NCBI RefSeq assembly: GCF_009730915.1
Contig: NC_052475.1
Coordinates: 25,295,016-25,359,015 of the forward strand
Reading direction: 5' to 3'
From: Dioscorea cayenensis subsp. rotundata
Taxonomy: Eukaryota > Streptophyta > Magnoliopsida > Dioscoreales > Dioscoreaceae
DNA length: 64,000 nt
The position numbers were made by a program, and so were the translations under genes. Positions 12,599-22,357 of the stretch are shown here, in pieces (position 1 is the first letter of the stretch; each line of letters begins with the position of its first letter). Below the pieces are notes generated by a model. It had not been told where the DNA came from. It worked only from the letters and a program-made list of their open reading frames with translations, and searched no databases.

Positions 12599-12669
<71 letters not shown>
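12599..12669. repeat. (TAA)n followed by (TTA)n, self-complementary microsatellite
   Basis: About ten TAA units run directly into about thirteen TTA units. The two halves are reverse complements, so either strand can fold on itself. Length is likely to be variable and hard to assemble. Confidence 0.9.
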
Positions 12670-12670
<1 letters not shown>

Positions 12671-12935
12671 ATTGTTAGAAAAGGTGATTGTTAAAATACT
12701 TTATTTGGAATTGAGTAATTGAAAGAATTTTATTATATAGTTTTTTTCTTTTAATGTTACTTTGTTATTGTTGGTATAATCATTTTTCTTTGTGTAGTTT
12801 ATTTCTTCAGTTTGGTCCTTTATTATTATTTTTGTTTTTTTTTGTTTTTTAGTTATTTCTGTGTTTAATTTATCTGATGCAGTCCTAGTGGACATTGTGT
12901 GTGTGTGTTTTTTTATGTTTTGTAAAGCGGTTATT

Positions 12936-12976
<41 letters not shown>

Positions 12977-13178
12977 GTGTGATTTTGTGAAATTTAGATA
13001 AAATTCTCTTGTATATATTTATTTTTAGTTGTATTCAACAACTAACATTGAATTAAAATGGAAATATGTCTTGACTCATATGGGGAGATCGAGGATGATG
13101 AATAAAGTGGATAAACCACTGATTTATTAATCGAGGATTATTACTATTCTGTGTTACTGCATATGAGGTGAATAAGTT

Positions 13179-13221
<43 letters not shown>

Positions 13222-13750
13222 GAACTTCTCCACCTTTATCTGGTTGCTTGTTTGTTTGCTTGGCTGTGAACAATCCACACTATCTAATATTTTAGGGTTT
13301 TTTAATGGTGGTGGTTTTTTTTTTAAAAAAAACAAAAAAGCTAGCATGGTTTTTTTTTTAATTATTATTTTGTAAAAATAACAAACCTCTATGGCTCTAT
13401 CAAAGTGCTGAGCAGGGTGACAATGCCATTAGAAAGTAAAATTCTCATTCACGTAAAGAGGATTACCCACATGTTTTCCATGTGGGCCTTGTGTTGAGTC
13501 AATCATTCATTGGGCCTGGACCCAAATCACGTGAGTTTTAAAGACAACCGGAAAGAATTTTTATGGGTCGTCCTTTCAGAGGGAATCTTCAAAAACGAGA
13601 TTGAACCAAAAATAATTTTCCCAAGTAATAATTTTATTTTCCCTCTCAGGAAGTTAATAACCTGTGCAAAAGAAAAAAATAAAAAAAACGCATTAATCAT
13701 CACAAACCCAAAGAAAAATCCAGGAAGAAACTTTGCATTAAATTGGCTAA

Positions 13751-16696
13751 CTAACTCTTGGTTTGATTCTCAAGGTCAGCCAGTTGCATTGTCTTATGCT
13801 GAAGAATGCATGAGTCTGATGCACTAGACCCCTGCTTTTCATGAGAAGAAGTAGAAGTAGCAGTAGCACTGCAGGTTGTGGTGCTAACCTTCCAGTACCT
13901 ACCATGCTCATCATACCCTTCACCATCTGAAACTGAGACAGAGACATGCCTCCAGTTCAACCAGATCCTGATCATTATGTAAAGCAGCACCAGTATAACC
14001 AGTGTTGAGGTGAGGACAATGGCTACTATTATGCCAGCAACCATACCATTTGATAACCTCTGCCCTGAAGCAGGAGGTGCAAAGCATAGTGCCATTGGTG
14101 ATCCACAAAGGTCATTACCAGAGAAAGAGTCAACTGGGAAAACTGATAGAGAATGTGGGATCTCGCCATAGAGGAAATTATGGGACAGGTTGAGTCTGTG
14201 GAGACTTGTGAGAAGTCCCAGAAAGGATGGTATTCTTCCCTGGAGTTGATTAAAAGAAAGATTGAGTCTCTCTAACTTGACAAGGTTGGCAATAGAGGCA
14301 GGTATTTCACCAGACAAATGGTTCTGACTCAGGTCCAATATCACTTGTAGATCAGACAACAGTCCAAGATCTGGAGGTATTGGTCCTGTTAACAGGTTTT
14401 GGGAGAGTCTCAGTTCATAGAGACTTGTACAATGTTGAATGGAGGAAGGTATGGGACCGGAGAGGTTGTTATTCTGGAGATTGACAACATTGAGGCTGGT
14501 GAGATTTCCAATCTCTGGTGGGATGACGCCAGTGAGCTGGTTGTCACTGAGGGAGAGTTTGATCAAGCTTGAGCAACCCCCAAGCTCAGCAGGCACACTG
14601 CCGGAGAAGTTATTGAAGGATAGGTCGAGTTCTCCGAGCGAGCTCAGGCTTCCTAGCCAAGAAGGAAGCGTACCAGAGAACATGTTTTCTTTGAGAATGA
14701 GATGAGACAGTTGCTTACAGTTGGAGAGTTCTGGCGGGACAAGTCCGTTAAGTTGGTTGAATGATAAGTCAAGGAAACCAAGCTCGTGAAGCTGGCCGAG
14801 TTCAGAGGGAATCACACCGCTGAGAAAGTTTTGGCCGAGCCGAAGTCGAAGCAGCTGTTTGGAGTCACCGAGCATGGATGGAATTTGGCCGGAGAAGTGG
14901 TTGTTGGTGAGGTCCAGCTTGATGAGAGAACTTGAACCCAAGAGAGGAGAGATGCTTCCGGTGAACCTATTATTAGAGAAATTTATGATGGTGAGATTCT
15001 GCAAAGAGGACAGAGACTCCGGCAGAGGACCTTCAAGAGAGTTGTTGTACAAGGTGACAAGACTCAGTCGCGAGAGGGAACCCATGGTCTCCGGCAGTGT
15101 CCCGGAGAGAAGGTTATCAGCCAATGCTAGCTTCTCCAGGCTCATGCAGTGGCCAAGGCTTGGTGGAATGAAGCCTGAAAGATCATTCTGTCTTAGTTGC
15201 AGAACTACCAAGTTCTGCAGCTGCCCGATGTTATCTGGAATGCTGCCTGTGAACTGGTTACCGAACAAGTCCAGCTCTTGCAAGTTGGAACAATTGGTGA
15301 GCTCTGGTGGGATGATCCCTGACATCTGGTTCTCGTAGAGAAAAAAGAGAGTGAGCTTCTTAAGTTTACCAATCTCTGCCGGGATTTCACCCACAAGATC
15401 ATTGTGGAAGAGCGCGAGCATCTCCAGGTTGGTGAGGTTGCCTATTTGGGGTGGCAACGTGCCGGTCAGGCTGTTGTTGTGGAGGATAAGATTGGTGAGT
15501 TTGGTGAGACGGTCTATGCCGGCAGGGATCATTCCACTTAAACTGTTGTTTGAGAGGTCAAGTGACTGGAGTGAAATGCAGTCGAGCAAGACTTCGATGG
15601 AGCCGGTGAGGTTGTTCCCAGCTAGGAACAGGTTCTGAAGATTCCAGTGAGTATTGTTATCAGGAGCAGCTGGGCATAGATCAGTTGGGATTTCACCATC
15701 TAAGTAGTTGTCTGTGAGCACGAGATACTGGAGTTCCTTCAAATGGGTGGTGGAGAGAGTAATGGTCCCAGTGAGGTTGTTCTGAGACAAGTCCAGTTTC
15801 TGCAACCGAGTCAATAGGTTCAGCTCAAAAGGGATGGTGCCACTGAGTTCATTGTTGAGCAGGTTGAGATAAGTCAGGCCTGAGAGCTTCCCCAGTTCGC
15901 TGGGTATCACTCCGGAGAGCTTATTGTTGGCCAGGTTCAGAGCCTGAAGTTCCACCAGTGTCCCAATACCTGAAGGAATCTCTCCTTGGAGCTTGTTATC
16001 AGCTGCAGAGAAAATTTGAAGACTCCTGCAGCCAATGATCTCTTCAGGTATTTTTCCACTGACACTATTGTTTTGCAGGATGAGTGATTGCAGGTGCATC
16101 AGATTGCCCAGTTCATTGGGAATGCTCCCGTTTAACTGGCAGGATGCCAGGCCAAGAATCTCCATCTCGCTGCAGTTCCCAAGCTGTGGAGGGATCTCCC
16201 CTGACAGCATGTTATTTCCTATTCTGAGAACCTTGAGCTGGTTTAGGAGACCAAGCTGTGGAGGTATACCTCCCCAGAGAGAGTTGGAGTAGAGAAGCAA
16301 CACACTGAGGTTTTTCAGCATCCCAAGCTCAAGAGGAATAAGACCCGATAATGAATTTGAAGATAAATCAAGAACTTGGAGAGACACTAGGCTTCCAATC
16401 TCTGATGAAATGGAGCCAGAAAGACCAGAACTAGATAAGTTCAATTCCAAGACATCAGTCTGAGACATTGAACATGCAATTCCATTCCAGTTACAGAGAC
16501 CAGTAGTACTACTCCCTTGAGATGACCAGCTACTGAGAACACCCCTTGGGTCTACTAAGTCTGATTTTATGAGCATAAGTGACTGGTAGTTTGAAGATAA
16601 ATCTCCAAGTGCAGTAATTGTAAATACTGATAAAACTAGCATCATCATCATCATCATCATCTTCTTCATCATCAAGTAGCTAAGAATACTACTCAT
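13751..16696 (-). CDS. GSO1-like LRR receptor protein without a kinase domain
   Basis: Single exon, 981 residues. A Met-rich signal peptide (about 1-31) contains a run of seven Met. An LRRNT domain follows (LIKSDLVDPRGVLSSW ... CNWNGIACS), then about 30 plant-type LRRs broken by a non-LRR insert near DLCPAAPDNNTHWNLQN. A C-terminal cap (NDLCGSPMALC), a transmembrane helix (about 885-913, GIIVAIVLTSTLVILVLL) and a 68-residue Ser/Thr-rich tail end the protein. Distinct LRR phrases (LRIGNN, LASCQLNGSIP, SAADNKLQGEIP, LYNNSLEGPLPESLSSL, LGSSSLIKLDLTNN) match the ectodomain of GSO1/GSO2, receptors for CIF peptides needed for Casparian-strip and embryo-cuticle barriers. Those are kinases; here there is a stop and no kinase downstream. 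It may be a co-receptor, a decoy, or a truncated copy. The full-length frame without breaks argues for a working receptor-like protein. Confidence 0.85.
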   Translation of the reverse strand: MSSILSYLMMKKMMMMMMMLVLSVFTITALGDLSSNYQSLMLIKSDLVDPRGVLSSWSSQGSSTTGLCNWNGIACSMSQTDVLELNLSSSGLSGSISSEIGSLVSLQVLDLSSNSLSGLIPLELGMLKNLSVLLLYSNSLWGGIPPQLGLLNQLKVLRIGNNMLSGEIPPQLGNCSEMEILGLASCQLNGSIPNELGNLMHLQSLILQNNSVSGKIPEEIIGCRSLQIFSAADNKLQGEIPSGIGTLVELQALNLANNKLSGVIPSELGKLSGLTYLNLLNNELSGTIPFELNLLTRLQKLDLSQNNLTGTITLSTTHLKELQYLVLTDNYLDGEIPTDLCPAAPDNNTHWNLQNLFLAGNNLTGSIEVLLDCISLQSLDLSNNSLSGMIPAGIDRLTKLTNLILHNNSLTGTLPPQIGNLTNLEMLALFHNDLVGEIPAEIGKLKKLTLFFLYENQMSGIIPPELTNCSNLQELDLFGNQFTGSIPDNIGQLQNLVVLQLRQNDLSGFIPPSLGHCMSLEKLALADNLLSGTLPETMGSLSRLSLVTLYNNSLEGPLPESLSSLQNLTIINFSNNRFTGSISPLLGSSSLIKLDLTNNHFSGQIPSMLGDSKQLLRLRLGQNFLSGVIPSELGQLHELGFLDLSFNQLNGLVPPELSNCKQLSHLILKENMFSGTLPSWLGSLSSLGELDLSFNNFSGSVPAELGGCSSLIKLSLSDNQLTGVIPPEIGNLTSLNVVNLQNNNLSGPIPSSIQHCTSLYELRLSQNLLTGPIPPDLGLLSDLQVILDLSQNHLSGEIPASIANLVKLERLNLSFNQLQGRIPSFLGLLTSLHRLNLSHNFLYGEIPHSLSVFPVDSFSGNDLCGSPMALCFAPPASGQRLSNGMVAGIIVAIVLTSTLVILVLLYIMIRIWLNWRHVSVSVSDGEGYDEHGRYWKVSTTTCSATATSTSSHEKQGSSASDSCILQHKTMQLADLENQTKS

Positions 16697-18492
16697 TGCA
16701 GTTAGATAGTTGAGAACAGAGAGAGAAACAGAGAAACAAGTTACTTTTGGACTTACTGCATCTGCTCATTCCTGCTCTTACGATGAAGTTCTTTTGAAGG
16801 TGGAGGAGAAGCATGAGCCGCCATGGAAGTGGAATGGATAAGAAGCTACTGATACACCATGCACTTGAATTTGACCGGTTGCTGAGAACTTCTTAGGTGT
16901 TTGTAAAGTTTTCTTGGAAGCAACTCCCTCCCTGATAAAGATAATTAGAAAGGCTTAAAGCAGTTGGAAAGTGATTGATCTTTGAGGGAATGATTTTATG
17001 GGATCTGAAGCTCCGCTCCTCTACTCCTATTATTTATTTATTTATTTAATTTTTGGTGACATGGAAAGTGCTTCATTACAACCAGAAGCCCCATCGACAA
17101 GACAATTTCTTTGGTCATTTCTTTTCTTTTCTTTTCTTGTTTTTTTTTCACCAATGGATTTTTGAGCAGCATGATTGTGTGGTAGGATGGTGAACTAAAG
17201 CATGCTCAAAAAGATAGAAAGGTTAGGAGAGTCCCCACTTGCAGCCATTGGTAGTAGATGAAAGAAACTCAAGTTGTGGACCTTTTACATGCTGATTTTT
17301 TGTGTATGTATTATTTTAATACGTCTCTTTTCATTCTGTTGATATGGTTTTGGAATGATTAGTTGAAATTATTTGGGTGAACATTAATTATATATCATGT
17401 GATGTTCAAACAATAATGGATTGGAAGATTAATTATAGAGATTTATAGGACAATGGTCTAATATTTTCAGCTTGACCTCTAATTTAAAATTAGGCGAGTT
17501 GGTATGAATTTTAGCTAGAGATTGCATGGGATTGAGCCAAGGATTGACCTCTCCTCCATTTTCAACCTAAATCCACCTAATACAATTTAAGAAAAGGAAG
17601 AGAACAAAAATGGCAAAACCACCACACGCATCCCCAACTATTTTACAACCTGCTCTGCCACCAAGCAATATGTCATCAATGAATGTGAACCATTACATTG
17701 TTTTCTCCCGCCTTCCCCGTTTTCTATTGTCATCTTTCCTTTTGTTTTTATTCTTATAATTACCTGCCAATCAACAACAGATGGAAACTATATGGTTAAT
17801 CATTCATATACATGTAATAATGCATTATTTAATGAACCACTTCATTGACAGACAAATAATAATCCATGACAACAGATCACTTCCGTATGGAATTTTGCTT
17901 TGGCGTGACCGAGACGGCGAGAAGGCCAGCCACGTGTCAATACAGATAACGGAATACCACCTGCTCTTGACCTACAAACATGTTAGGTGTACATCTTGTT
18001 ATACTAAAATGGGATGCAAGCTATGCACATTATATCAACTCTTGAGAGTAATGACCACATACAAAGAAGATGCAATAATGGTGATTGATGATCACAAAGT
18101 TTATTTAAAGACAAAAGCATCTTCTTTATCACAGTATTTTCACATTGAAAACAGATGATTAATTAGCAATTAGCACAAGAAAATTTAGAGATAATTATAA
18201 ACCAAACACTCGTTGACATGTTGAATGAATGAACCTTGAATTTGGAAATTTGGCACTTGTAAAGGAATATGAAATATGAATACTAAAAATCAACCAAGAG
18301 TTGGGGAGATGACTATGAGATCACTTCCTATACTGTTTGGTTGTTGAGATGTGATCAACTTATGCCTTGTGGGTAGGTGAATGACTGCGGAGAGTTCTGA
18401 TAATCTACGAACTTTTCGACAAAATTTGCCATGACAATGCCATCCACTACACAAAAAGCCTGACATAATTGAATCACAAACAATAACCACTT
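16697..18492. other. Intergenic region between receptor and PPR genes
   Basis: Next to 16696 lies the promoter and probable 5' UTR of the minus-strand receptor gene, possibly with a leader intron. The rest shows no recognised gene. A 125-codon open frame at 17781-18158 (+) has no recognisable domain and is judged to be chance. The last 250 bases or so probably carry the 3' UTR of the minus-strand PPR gene. Confidence 0.5.
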
Positions 18493-19980
18493 CTACAAGG
18501 GGAGATGTTTTTCACTTCCTATGACGTGGAGGAATTTTTCAGCTTCCTTAAACTTTCCACATTGGCGAAGACTTTTAATCAATGACTCACACGCCATGGG
18601 ATCAAGATGAATGCCACGGTGCCGCTGTTCATAATACAATTTTGTAACTTCATGGACATTTCCTGCATCTCCGAACCCTTTCATAAGTATCATATACGTG
18701 ACTTGATTAGCTTTGAATCCTTTGTCTAAGAGAACAGTCAAGATGTCATTAGCCTTCTCCACCTTTCCACATTCACAGAGTTTGCCAATCATCTGATTGC
18801 AAGCATCAGAATCAGGCACAAAACCATGTTTAATCATTTTTTCATAAAACGCCATGCATTCATCTAGTCTTCGTGACATAGAACACCCTTCAATCATATA
18901 ACTGTAAGTCTTCTGGTATGGTTTAAAACCAGAGAGCTGCATCTCTTGCATCAATCTTATAGCCTCTTCAATCCTTCCTGACTTACAATGAGCACCAATG
19001 AAGCAGGTATAAACAAAGGCATTAGAACCACAACCTCTTTTAAGCATTTCATCAAACATCTCATAGGCATTATCCAACTCCCCTCTCTCACAACGAGTGG
19101 AGATGATCAACGAATACACAACACTATCAACAATCATGTCTTTCTGTAACAACCTCTTCAGCAACACAATCCCATGATCAACATTAAAGTTGTCTTTTTT
19201 AGCAATCATAAACCACAGGCCGGAGTTTACAATCACTGCCGGAGCACATCGCTTGCCATTAATCTTATCCAGAACACTAATTATATTCTGCAATGATCCC
19301 TGTTTACACATAACATTTGTCATGGTTTCAATGGAGTTACGGTCGGGGTAAACTCTTCTGTGAAGCATATACTCATACACCTTCCAGGCAAGATCATAGC
19401 GATTGGATTTTTGAGCCACGCGCAGCAAAGCATTGAAGCTTGTTAAGCTTATTGAAAAGCCACGGTCCATGAGGTGAGAGCAAGCATCAAAGGCATGGTC
19501 GAGCATCCTCATCTTCGCGTACGTCTGCACCAGAATGTCGAACACTCGAGGGCCGGAAGGGGTTGCTTCGTAAGTAGACAAAAGGGCGTCAAGGAGACAA
19601 GATTCCGGTTGGGAAGTCTTGGTTATAGCCGACTCGAGCAACGCGCCGGCATCGATGAAAAGGCCTGAGCGGACGAGGATGTGGATGGCGATGGAGTAGG
19701 AGCGAAGGGAGTGGTGGAAAGATGAGTGTTGGGTTGAGGACCAGTGGAAGAAGAGTAAGGCTTTCTTAGCGTCGCTGGGTTCTTTCAGATCGAGGAGCAC
19801 TTGTTCGACGAGGGAGTTGGTGAGAGTTATGGAGCCGAAGCGGGCGGTAAGGGCGTCCCATTTGCCGCCGTTGATCAAGAGACCGGTGATATCCGAAGAA
19901 GAAGAAGCAGTGGGTGGTGTTGGTTTAGTGTGGATAGATTTGGGAAGGATGAGGAGAGGTCTACGGAGACGAAGTATCAT
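18493..19980 (-). CDS. P-class pentatricopeptide-repeat protein, probably mitochondrial
   Basis: Single exon of 495 residues. The first 20 residues or so are rich in Arg, Leu and Ser without acids (MILRLRRPLLILPKSIHTKP), as in organelle targeting peptides. From about residue 150 onward come 35-residue PPR motifs: SFNALLRVAQKSNRYDLAWK, VYSLIISTRCERGELDNAYE, FVYTCFIGAHCKSGRIEEAI, TYSYMIEGCSMSRRLDECMA, VTYMILMKGFGDAGNVHEV. There is no E or DYW tail, so it belongs to the P class, which binds organelle RNA and acts in splicing, stability or translation. The lack of introns is typical of the family. The nearest match I recall is Arabidopsis At1g66345, but this is uncertain. The start is the first Met and gives a sensible targeting peptide. 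Confidence 0.85.
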   Translation of the reverse strand: MILRLRRPLLILPKSIHTKPTPPTASSSSDITGLLINGGKWDALTARFGSITLTNSLVEQVLLDLKEPSDAKKALLFFHWSSTQHSSFHHSLRSYSIAIHILVRSGLFIDAGALLESAITKTSQPESCLLDALLSTYEATPSGPRVFDILVQTYAKMRMLDHAFDACSHLMDRGFSISLTSFNALLRVAQKSNRYDLAWKVYEYMLHRRVYPDRNSIETMTNVMCKQGSLQNIISVLDKINGKRCAPAVIVNSGLWFMIAKKDNFNVDHGIVLLKRLLQKDMIVDSVVYSLIISTRCERGELDNAYEMFDEMLKRGCGSNAFVYTCFIGAHCKSGRIEEAIRLMQEMQLSGFKPYQKTYSYMIEGCSMSRRLDECMAFYEKMIKHGFVPDSDACNQMIGKLCECGKVEKANDILTVLLDKGFKANQVTYMILMKGFGDAGNVHEVTKLYYEQRHRGIHLDPMACESLIKSLRQCGKFKEAEKFLHVIGSEKHLPL

Positions 19981-20541
19981 GCTTCCAGGGAAAGTAACTC
20001 ATAATTCATGAGTCGTCGTGACTCGCTTCACTCGTAAGGTGTGCTTTGATATCTATGTTTAGCTGCTTACAAGGATATTGCCAAAAAAAAAAAAAAAAAA
20101 AAAAAATTAATATGAAAATGTGGATATATATATGTATATATACAAAGGATTAGAGAAACACAAACATGTATACAGTGTCAGCCACTGTTATGATCAATTC
20201 AGATCAACGAATTGTGCATTCCAACCTACACTGTGTAGCAAGAAAAAATAATTTGCAGTTGTTGAATTTGAATTTAATAACTGAGAAATGAACATCCGTT
20301 GAAGATGTGCCCTATATAAACACGCAATAAATTGTCTACGAATGTTCTCTCAGAGACAAGTGTAAATAAAATAAATAAATATAATCATGATTGATCAGTT
20401 GAGATAAAAATATTTTTTTTATCTCATCTTACATTATTGATAGCACTATTTATTACTGTTTACAGGAATGGATGATTTGAAGCCACTAGATTTAAATTTA
20501 GCTGATTAATAAATAAGTTATTTATGAAAGTTGATAAATGA
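19981..20541. other. PPR promoter region and LINE left flank
   Basis: Upstream of the minus-strand PPR gene. It holds a run of about 25 A at 20080-20105 and AT-rich sequence. No gene is seen. The exact junction with the LINE is uncertain because no target-site duplication was found. Confidence 0.4.
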
Positions 20542-22203
20542 TCCGGTACATTTGCTCAATCTCTCAACTCAATCTATGGTCCTTGTTGCATCTCTCTCTC
20601 CCATTGGACCGCCGAGTTTGGATCTCACGCGGTGACCGCCGGCAATTATAATTGGATCAGGATCTCCAACCTCCCTCTTCACTGCTGGAACTGGGACTCT
20701 ATAGTCGATATACTCCGGCCGATCGGCGATTTAATTTACGTCCAGAAGAAGGAACACGTGACGTTGGAGCATCTGCGAACTCTCGTCAGACTTAAACCAT
20801 CGATCTCTTTCCCGTTGGAGATCATGGTGGACGTTGGCATCAGAAGCTTCTTAGTTAAGCTCGAAGACGATGGCGCCCACATTCTCCGATCCAAGATAAT
20901 TCAAGGCCAGTCGACTCACCCCCCGACCCATCTTCGCTCAGCACCGCCACCCAACAACGTTGTTTATGCCCCTAAATCCGATAAGGGCAAAGCTCCCATC
21001 GTACTCCCCCCGTCGATATTCCCCAAGCAAGGCCGTTGAGCTTTGCTCCAGCCTTGGCCAATCGACAGGGAACATTGCTTGCGGATCTCAGGGAGAAATT
21101 TCCCCCCTCCCGATGACCGGTTGGCCACCGGAATTCCCGAGATCCCGTCGGTCCCTCGTGAACAAGCCGAGGGACACGATTCACTGTCGCCATGCAGTGG
21201 AGACGTGATGGAGAGGCCAACAACGGCCGTCCAAATGCCTCGTGATGAGATCTCTATCATCCGGTTTGGAACTTTGCATTCGTCTCAACCGCATCGTGAT
21301 ATGCTTTCCCGGAAATCCTGTAAAACCCGTGAGCATCATTCCTTAGATGCTGAGACGCCTCGAGATGATATCTCCGCAGAGAAGCATCCTCATCGTGATC
21401 AGTCCTCTGATCAAGATCCCTCCCCACCATCTGATGAGATACCTCGAGATTCGATCACTCCTGATCTCAACACACTTCCACCTTTAAAGATGGCTTTGCC
21501 TCGTGATAAGCACACTGCTAATCATTCAGTTGATGCAGTCTTTATTCATCAAGATAAGCTACATTCTAATTTAATTAAATCCACAATTGTTAAGGCATCT
21601 CTGCCTAGTGAAACTCACAATACACTCCCTATTATAGATCTTGGACAGGGATCTTCACTGGGCTCCAAATTGCAGGAAAGTATTCCTATTCACCTGCAAG
21701 ATCTCCCTCTAACCTTGCCTATCCCTGATGACTATAAATGGATTTTCATTTATGGAGGTTGGACCCCGGTACCAAGTATTAATTCAGGAAAATTCTATGA
21801 ACACGATCCCACACCCCTGAACTCACCAATGGAGATTCCCTCTGATGAGGAGCTCCTTGACTGGGGAGATGATGAGAATATTCTTGATCATGACATGGAT
21901 GATGAGGATCTACTTCCTAATGAAAACTGCATCGAACAGGAAGACAGTGATCTCCAAAATGTCCCTGTACCAGATATCACAAGTACCAAGGAAGATGCTC
22001 CAAAACATCCTCACCCAGACTCTAAACAACTCAGAAGAAGTGACAGACCCAAGAAACCATCAGGACGATGGAATGAAGAAGCTGGGTTCGTACCTCTCCC
22101 TCCCCGATCTTCCAAGAAAAAAATCCCAGAAGATCCACGAGAAGGTACGCCCTCCCTTCTTAATTCGAGTTTTTCTTCTTGGGCTCGATGCTCAAATTCT
22201 TAA
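20542..22203 (+). pseudogene. LINE ORF1 (DUF4283, nucleic-acid-binding)
   Basis: The frame is open from 20542 and starts inside DUF4283 (SLSHWTAEFGS ... NYNWIRISNLPLHCWNWDSI), the domain in plant L1 ORF1 proteins that is thought to bind the element RNA. An in-frame TGA at 21037-21039 interrupts it, and the same frame then continues to 22203. The second part is hydrophilic and low in complexity, with a recurring PRDxI-like phrase (MPRDEIS, TPRDDIS, IPRDSIT, LPRDKHT), an acidic stretch (DEELLDWGDDENILDHDMDD) and a basic KKPSGRW segment. No CCHC zinc knuckle is seen. Confidence 0.8.
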
Positions 22204-22357
22204 TTACAGTAACTCTTGTGGCATTAAATTCCTAGGCTCCCCTAGTCATAAAAACAAATGCCTAGACAAAATTAGATTTCTCGAAGACGATAGGAACACC
22301 AAATCCCCGGTATCCCTTGGGTCCCACTCGAGACCTACTTAGACATTATCTGTCGTT

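Larger units (their letters stand above)
11170..13750. other. AT-rich intergenic region with simple repeats
   Basis: No gene seen. It contains A/T runs, an imperfect palindrome at 12548-12577, a (TAA)n(TTA)n block at 12599-12669, and TA dinucleotide runs near 12939-12973 and 13173-13216. The right end holds the 3' UTR of the minus-strand receptor gene. No kinase-coding exon could be found here that might extend that gene. Confidence 0.6.

Noticed and set aside
17781-18158. 125-codon open frame on the plus strand
   Set aside because: No recognisable domain, amino-acid make-up like translated noncoding AT-rich DNA, and no flanking signals.
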